NCBI GenBank assembly: GCA_015493675.1
Contig: WGCR01000459.1
Coordinates: 1-8,958, forward strand
DNA length: 8,958 nt
Direction: 5' to 3'
Source of the DNA: Anaerolineae bacterium
GTDB taxonomy: Bacteria; Chloroflexota; Anaerolineae; J102
Of the stretch, positions 1 through 5,300 are shown in pieces (position 1 is the stretch's first letter; each line of letters starts with the position of its first letter). The position numbers and the translations under genes are program-made. The notes under the pieces were generated by a model. That model was not told where the DNA came from and did not search any database. It saw only the letters and a program-made list of their open reading frames with translations.

Positions 1-147
1 CTATACTGAAAAAACCTTCAACACGGAGGCACAGAGTGCACGGAGGAAGAAAAAGGCGAGGTTTGGAGAGGAATTTCTCTGTGAACTGCTACTATTTTCT
101 CCGTGTCCTCCGTGTCTCCGTGGTGAAATAACCTTTTTTCAGTGAAG
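1..147. repeat. MITE-like imperfect palindromic intergenic repeat
   Basis: The two ends are inverted copies: actgaaaaaa at 5-14 answers ttttttcagt at 134-143. Inside them, the run of 'cacggag' units at 22-47 is answered by 'ctccgtg' units at about 98-123. The middle (about 55-95) is unpaired. The whole is a roughly 147-base long-stem palindrome with no coding potential. From memory, cacggag/ctccgtg-rich palindromes of this kind are scattered between genes in several environmental phyla, including Chloroflexota and Cyanobacteria. I infer a non-autonomous element or a REP-like structure. The first base of the window may not be its true edge. Confidence 0.6.
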
Positions 148-200
148 CCAAGTATCCATTTTGTAAGCCTACCGCCATTTCTGGGCTTCATAAAAAACTG

Positions 201-209
201 TGCTATACT
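201..209 (+). promoter_or_regulatory. Extended -10 promoter element upstream of the thiolase-like gene
   Basis: TGCTATACT gives an extended -10 (TG at 201-202, one base, TATACT at 204-209). No good -35 hexamer lies 16-18 bases upstream, which is usual for extended -10 promoters. Transcription would begin near 216, leaving a leader of about 88 bases before the ATG at 304. A short dyad, cgga-tg-tccg at 215-224, sits at the expected start point and could be an operator, or chance. Confidence 0.45.
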
Positions 210-289
210 CTAGACGGATGTCCGGAGTCATTTCTCTTTGGACGTGCGTTGAAAATCTTTTTTATAACTCCCATGGTATTGCGCTGAAC

Positions 290-296
290 AAGGAGG
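290..296 (+). promoter_or_regulatory. Strong Shine-Dalgarno for the thiolase-like gene
   Basis: AAGGAGG lies 7 bases before the ATG at 304. It fixes that start and argues against any other in-frame start. Confidence 0.8.
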
Positions 297-303
297 TTCG
301 ATT

Positions 304-1668
304 ATGCGCCCAGTCTATGCCATATCCGGCGGCGTCAGCAAATTCGCCAAAGCCCGCCCGGATAAGACATTCCAGGCCGTGGTGAAAGAGGCGTACGACT
401 ACGCCATCGCCGACATCGGTCTGGAACACCCCAAGTTTACTGAACTGGTGGATGGCTCTGTCGCCAGCTATTTCAGCGACCACTTCGCCCGGCAGCTCAT
501 GGCGGGGATCATGGTGCAGGATTATCTGGGGTTGATTCCCAAACCCAGCCATCGCGTCGAGGGAGGCGGGGCCACCGGCGGGCTTTGTTTTCAGGAGGCG
601 TGGAAAAGCGTCGCCAGCGGGCACATGGACATCGCCCTGGCTTACGGTTTCGAGCAGATGAGTCATGTGGAGACCTGGAAGGGGAACGAATTCATCGCGC
701 TGGCCTCGGACGTCTCATTCGATTATCCGGTGGGCGGTTTTTATTCGGGCTATTACGCCATGATGGTGACCCGGCACATGAAGGAGTTCGGCACCACGCC
801 CGAGCAACTGGCGCATGTGTCGGTGAAAAACCACATGAACGCCTATTACAACCCCTATTCGCAAAAACGGCGCAAGCTGACCATCGAGGATGTGCGCAAC
901 GCGCCCATGGTGGCCTGGCCCCTGACCCGCCTGGATATCTGCGTCATGTCCGATGGCGCGGCCGCCACGATTTTGGTCTCGGAAGAGGGCCTGGAGAAGC
1001 TGATCAAGGCTGGGGCGCAGATTCCGCAGCCACTGGTGAAGATCACCGGCATCGGCCGCGGCACCGACGCCATGCGCATGTCGGATCGCCCCCATGTGGA
1101 TTACGACACATTCATGCGCGATTACGCCACGCCGCAAGAGCGGGATTCGGACGACACCCGGGCCTACTACAAGGCGCTGTGGGATCACGGCACTCGCTAT
1201 CCGGGCGTGCACTCCTTCCGCGCCGGACGCACCGCGGGCAACATGGCTTACAAGATGGCGGGCGTTTACGATCCGCTGAACGAGCTGGATTTCGTGGAGC
1301 TGCACGACGCGTACACCAGCTCCGAAATCCAGACCTACGAGGATATGGGCCTCTGCCGCTATGGCGAGGGCGGGCCCTTCGCGGCCTCGGGCAAGGCCTT
1401 CATGCCGGGCGTGGATTACGGCCTCGATTTGAAAGAAGAGTCCGCGTGCCCGGTCAACCCCTCGGGCGGCCTCATCGCTTGCGGGCATCCCGTGGGCGCC
1501 ACGGGCCTGATGCAAGCCGTCTTCGCCATCTGGCAATTGCAGGGCAGCATCAACAAACACTTCGGTGATGACACCCTGCAGGTCAAGGACGCCAAACGGG
1601 GCGCAATCCACAGCCACGCCGGCACCGGCACCTATGTCACTGTCACCATTCTCGAACGGGAAGACTAA
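304..1668 (+). CDS. Thiolase-fold protein (SCP-2 thiolase-like), nucleophilic Cys replaced by Gly
   Basis: A 454-residue thiolase-superfamily protein, a usual length for bacterial SCP-2-type thiolases, which make or break C-C bonds in acyl-CoA substrates in the cytoplasm. The C-terminal half keeps subfamily landmarks: ELHDAYTSSE (residues 332-341, with His334 and Asp335), NPSGG (385-389) and GHPVGATG (394-401, with catalytic-type His395). The N-terminal nucleophile motif, usually VExACASGG, reads VEGGGATGG (85-93), so Gly89 occupies the cysteine position. The nearest cysteine, Cys95, is six residues later on the following helix. The ATG is set by AAGGAGG at 290-296. The next gene, a DUF35 protein, starts 10 bases after the stop; thiolase/DUF35 pairs are known as obligate complexes, for example BbsAB of anaerobic toluene breakdown, the archaeal thiolase-DUF35-HMG-CoA synthase assembly and the Ltp2/DUF35 steroid aldolase. 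Without the cysteine, a retro-aldolase or decarboxylative role is more likely than thiolysis. The substrate cannot be read from the sequence. Confidence 0.85.
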   Translation: MRPVYAISGGVSKFAKARPDKTFQAVVKEAYDYAIADIGLEHPKFTELVDGSVASYFSDHFARQLMAGIMVQDYLGLIPKPSHRVEGGGATGGLCFQEAWKSVASGHMDIALAYGFEQMSHVETWKGNEFIALASDVSFDYPVGGFYSGYYAMMVTRHMKEFGTTPEQLAHVSVKNHMNAYYNPYSQKRRKLTIEDVRNAPMVAWPLTRLDICVMSDGAAATILVSEEGLEKLIKAGAQIPQPLVKITGIGRGTDAMRMSDRPHVDYDTFMRDYATPQERDSDDTRAYYKALWDHGTRYPGVHSFRAGRTAGNMAYKMAGVYDPLNELDFVELHDAYTSSEIQTYEDMGLCRYGEGGPFAASGKAFMPGVDYGLDLKEESACPVNPSGGLIACGHPVGATGLMQAVFAIWQLQGSINKHFGDDTLQVKDAKRGAIHSHAGTGTYVTVTILERED

Positions 1669-1673
1669 GGAGG
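1666..1673 (+). promoter_or_regulatory. Shine-Dalgarno overlapping the upstream stop codon
   Basis: TAAGGAGG contains the TAA stop of the thiolase-like gene and the full SD of the next one, 5 bases before ATG 1679. This arrangement favours translational coupling and equal dosage of the two proteins. It also shows that the upstream in-frame ATG at 1565, inside the thiolase gene, is not the start. Confidence 0.8.
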
Positions 1674-1678
1674 ACACC

Positions 1679-2227
1679 ATGAGCAAGCAACCCACGAAAC
1701 GTGAAGAGACCCTGGGCGGAACCATCGTTCATGGCCTGCCCTTCCCCAGTGAACTCACGCCCGAATCTCTGGAATGGCTGCGCAAGATGCAGCCTATCCG
1801 CATCGAACAGGATTACAGCATCACCTATTTGCACAGCTATGGCCAGGATAGCCCCTTCTTTGCGGGCCTGACCAACAAGGTGCTGCTGGGAACGCAAGAA
1901 GCGACCACGGGCTACACCTACGCCACCCCGCGCGGGCATGGCATGTATGACGGTGAGGAGACCCGATGGGTGGCGCTGCCGCAGGAGGGCCGCGTCCACG
2001 CCTTCACCGTCTGCTATTTTGGCTCCGAGGAATTCCTGCCCGAGACGCCCTTTGTGCTGGCTCTCATCGAGTTCGAAGGCGCTGACACCCTCTTCCTCAC
2101 CCGTTTGCTGGGCACCGACCCGGCCGAGGCCAGTCTGGATTGGATTGGGATGAAGGTGAGGGCCCGCTTCCTGCGCAACGCCAAACTCAAGCCCACTGAT
2201 GTGTATTTTGTGCCGGTTGAAGAGTAA
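1679..2227 (+). CDS. DUF35/OB-fold partner of the thiolase-like protein, zinc ribbon without cysteines
   Basis: A 182-residue protein of the DUF35 type, which pairs an N-terminal rubredoxin-like zinc ribbon with a C-terminal OB fold and acts as the acyl-CoA-binding, channel-forming subunit of thiolase-fold partners. The N-terminal helix region (about 22-70) contains the 'FFAGL' start usual before the ribbon. The ribbon reads EATTGYTYATPRGHGMYDG (74-92); against the family pattern CxxCG...ATPRxHCxxCG, the four ligand positions are Glu74, Thr77, Gly88 and Asp91. Cys112 is the only cysteine in the protein. The OB-fold part (about 97-182) has the alternating hydrophobic strands of the family (for example VHAFTV, FVLALIEFEG, VRARFLR). 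ATG 1679 is chosen for its ideal SD and 10-base gap to the upstream gene. Both partners have lost a hallmark residue set, which suggests they changed together. Function follows the partner; substrate unknown. Confidence 0.8.
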   Translation: MSKQPTKREETLGGTIVHGLPFPSELTPESLEWLRKMQPIRIEQDYSITYLHSYGQDSPFFAGLTNKVLLGTQEATTGYTYATPRGHGMYDGEETRWVALPQEGRVHAFTVCYFGSEEFLPETPFVLALIEFEGADTLFLTRLLGTDPAEASLDWIGMKVRARFLRNAKLKPTDVYFVPVEE

Positions 2228-2239
2228 GTAAACTGACGT

Positions 2240-2272
2240 GGGGTTGGCCGGGCGTTTTGCTGGGCCAGCCCC
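2240..2272 (+). terminator. GC-rich hairpin after the thiolase/DUF35 operon, possible terminator
   Basis: ggggttggcc (2240-2249) pairs with ggccagcccc (2263-2272) through ten base pairs, one of them G-U, around a 13-base loop. It begins 12 bases after the DUF35 stop. The trailing sequence has only a short T run (gctgttt), so intrinsic termination would be weak; it could instead protect the mRNA end. Its stem covers the GTG at 2238, another reason not to start the RHS gene there. Confidence 0.45.
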
Positions 2273-2366
2273 CGCTGTTTACTGCTGTTGCACCGCGGGG
2301 GGAGATGGGTTATCATGGATCGAGGAAGTTCGATTTTCCCGTTTCGTTCTTTTCAGGCGTGATGAG

Positions 2367-5300
2367 ATGATAAAGCGTTTATCTCTTTCGGATCGTGTTG
2401 TGCGGGCGTTTGCTCGCGGGGTGAATCTCTTGTTGGTCGTCAGCATGGCGTGGGGGGCTGTGGCCCCTGTGGCGCGGGCGGCCGGGCTCAGTCATGGGCC
2501 TCCGGAGAGCATAAGTGGGCGAGCGGTGCAGGACGCGGGCGCGCCTTATCTGCGTGTGCAAATGCAGGCGGAGCCGCAAGCGCTGGCCGCGGGCGCGTGG
2601 ACGACGCTAACGATAACGGTGCGTAATCGCAGCGATTTTGCGGCGGACGGCCTGACCCTGGCGAGTGCGTGGCCTTCGGGCCTGGCCGCGCCCAGTTTGC
2701 CGCCGGATTTCCACTATGATGCCGCCAGTCGTTTGTTGACATGGGAGTTGACGGTGGGCGCCGGGGAGGCGGTTTCGGCCCGGCTACCGGTGCAGGTGCA
2801 AGATTTTGGCGGAAAGGGATATGTGCGGGTGAGCGTGGATGTGCTGCCGCCGGGGAGTGACGTTCATCAGTTGCAGCAGGAGGATGGGGAGAGCATTGCG
2901 CACGCGGAGATCGCACTGCTGGATGAGAACTATACGCCTGCGACGACGTTGACGACGGATGACGGTAATGACTTTGTGCCCGAGGTGATGCCCAGCATTC
3001 GCGGCATCCAAACCGACCTGTTCACCGGCGCGGCCAGCGTTGGATATGACGTGGACGTTCCCTCTGGCGCGGGCGGGCTGACGCCGAACGTGGGATTGAG
3101 CTTCAATAGCAAGAGCCGACTCGAAGATGCGGGCAACAGCTCGGTAGTGGGAACGGGCTGGAAGTTGACGGCGGATAGTTTCCGTTATTTCACGCCTTAT
3201 GCGCCGGGAACGCCTGCGCCGGTGTGGCGCATCGAGGGGGCGGCGTTTAGCGAGACGTCGGTGGATGAGGGGCCGAATTTCTTTGCAGAAATGATCTCCT
3301 GGCGTATCGACGGGACTGACGCTTATAGCCCCCAGGGAGTGCGGTATCACTTTGAACCGGCCTTGTACGACTGGTGGTGCAACACGGACAATAACAACAC
3401 ATTCACCCAGCGAGTAGACAAATGGGTGCTGTCGTACATTGAAGATCAGAAGGGGAATCGGGTTGAGTACAAGTATGACACGACGCTGCCGGTGAATCCA
3501 CTTGATGTAGACAACAATCCGGGCAACTACAGCGGCCGCACGCGCAACATCAACTTGACTACAGAGTGCTCGAACGGGGGCAGCGGCGGCAGCGAGACTG
3601 TGCATTATCTTTCGCAGATCAACCTGACGCAAATCCGGTATAACAATGGCCAGACGGTCATCGATTTCGAGTATGACGGGAATGCCCGGGAAGATGGGCC
3701 AATTTTGGCGGGGAAACCCTATGATGACGCCTCGACCTGGTATTTTTTCACCACCAAGTTGCTGAAAGGAATCAAAGTGCGGCAAGGTGGCAATCTGGTG
3801 GCGTCGTACAAGCTGGAGTACGATTATTTCGACGCCCCTGAATATCGGGACAGGCGCTACGCCCTACGCAGCATCGCGCGGTGCAGCGATGAAGGGATGA
3901 CGAATTGCCTGCCGGCGACGTTTTACTCCAATACGCCGGGGTCTGATTCAGAATTGGTGCAGGTGGATAATGGCTATGGCGGGCAGGTGGGATTTGTTTA
4001 TGATGGCATGGGGCGTCCGGTAAAAAGTCGTACGATAACCGACACCGTGACAGGGCGGGTGGATGTATGGCATTATGAGTACGACAATGAATATAGCGAC
4101 TGGGGCAGCAGTAGTATCGCCGGTTTTGGCCAGGTGACAGAGACGCTGCCTATCAGTCTGGGCGTTGGCAACACGATTTATCATGAATATGAGGATGGCA
4201 CGGGATTGGATAGCGGCCGGCGGGGCAAAGAAACGCTGACAGAGGTGCGGGATGGCGGTGTTTTGCAACAGCAAACGCTTTCGCAATGGACGACGTTTAC
4301 ATCGAGCGTATATGGCGGAGGGCATTTCATTGGGTTGACCCAACGCACCATGGAAATTTACGATAAGGATGGTCTGAACCCCGATTCGCAAGAAACTCAT
4401 TACGCGTATACTCTGGGGCAGCAAGGCGACACGCAGTATGGCAATGTGACGGGGGAGTGGATGTATGATGGCGACGGGGCGCTCTATCGCCGCATCCGGC
4501 GGGAGTTTTATCCGGTGGATGATGTGGCGAATGGGCGTTACATCGTGAACAAGATGGCGGAGGAGAAGTTGTATGACGGTTCGGACGCGTGTCAGGCGCA
4601 GCGTCGCCTGGTGTATGATGGGGCCAGCGGCTATGCCGCTTATGACACGCCGCCCTCTGCAGGGTATGTGCATGAAGTTTGGCGGGCTGGGGAGGGGCTG
4701 TCCGCGGGCGGGGGCTGCGACGATGGATGGGTGCGAGAAAAGCTGCTGGAGTATGACGGCTATGGCAATCTCACCAGCCAGACCGCGCCCAACGGGGCGG
4801 TGACGAGCACGGTGTATGACGATCTCTTCCATGCTTATCCGGTTAGCGAGAGCGTGACGCCGGGGGCCGGGGGCGGGGCGACGCTGACGACGAGTTATCG
4901 TTACTACGGCGTCAATGCCGCAAGCGGAGGAAGCGGTCTGACGGGACAATTGCAAGAAGTGGAGGACGCCAACGGGGCGATCACCCGTTACAGTTACGAT
5001 ACATGGGGGCGGCCCACGGCGTTGCGTCGGCCCGGGGCCGGGTTCGATAATCCCGCCACCGAAACTTATGAATACGTCGATGGCAGCCCCTTCCGGGTGA
5101 AGCATGGCTTGCGGAACGACGCCAATGGCGACGACGACGCCAATGCCAGCTATGTGTATGACTGGACTTATTACGATGGCCTGGGGCAGGTGATCCAGCG
5201 CCGCAGCGCGGGGGATGCGGCCAACCAGCGCATCGTGAGCTGGCAGCGTTATAATGCGCTGGGGAAGGTGGCGGAGGCCAGTATGCCTTATACGATCACC

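Noticed and set aside
20..130. CRISPR-like short repeats (cacggag units)
   Set aside because: The units are 7-10 bases, imperfect and inverted between halves, with no uniform spacers, which fits a palindromic element and not an array.
715..1725. 336-codon open frame on the - strand over the thiolase-like gene
   Set aside because: Mirror of a well-supported gene; no domain, no SD, and it runs through the coupled junction with the DUF35 gene.
2238..2366. Upstream GTG start extending the RHS protein by 43 residues
   Set aside because: It would bury the signal peptide, adds a Cys-rich run unlike any leader, and the GTG lies beside a hairpin stem without an SD.
2973..4200. Tc toxin B subunit (TcaC/TcdB)
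   Set aside because: Only the first SpvB-like strands and an IAGFGQV motif are shared. The propeller domain is not seen, and no TcA or other Tc gene is present.
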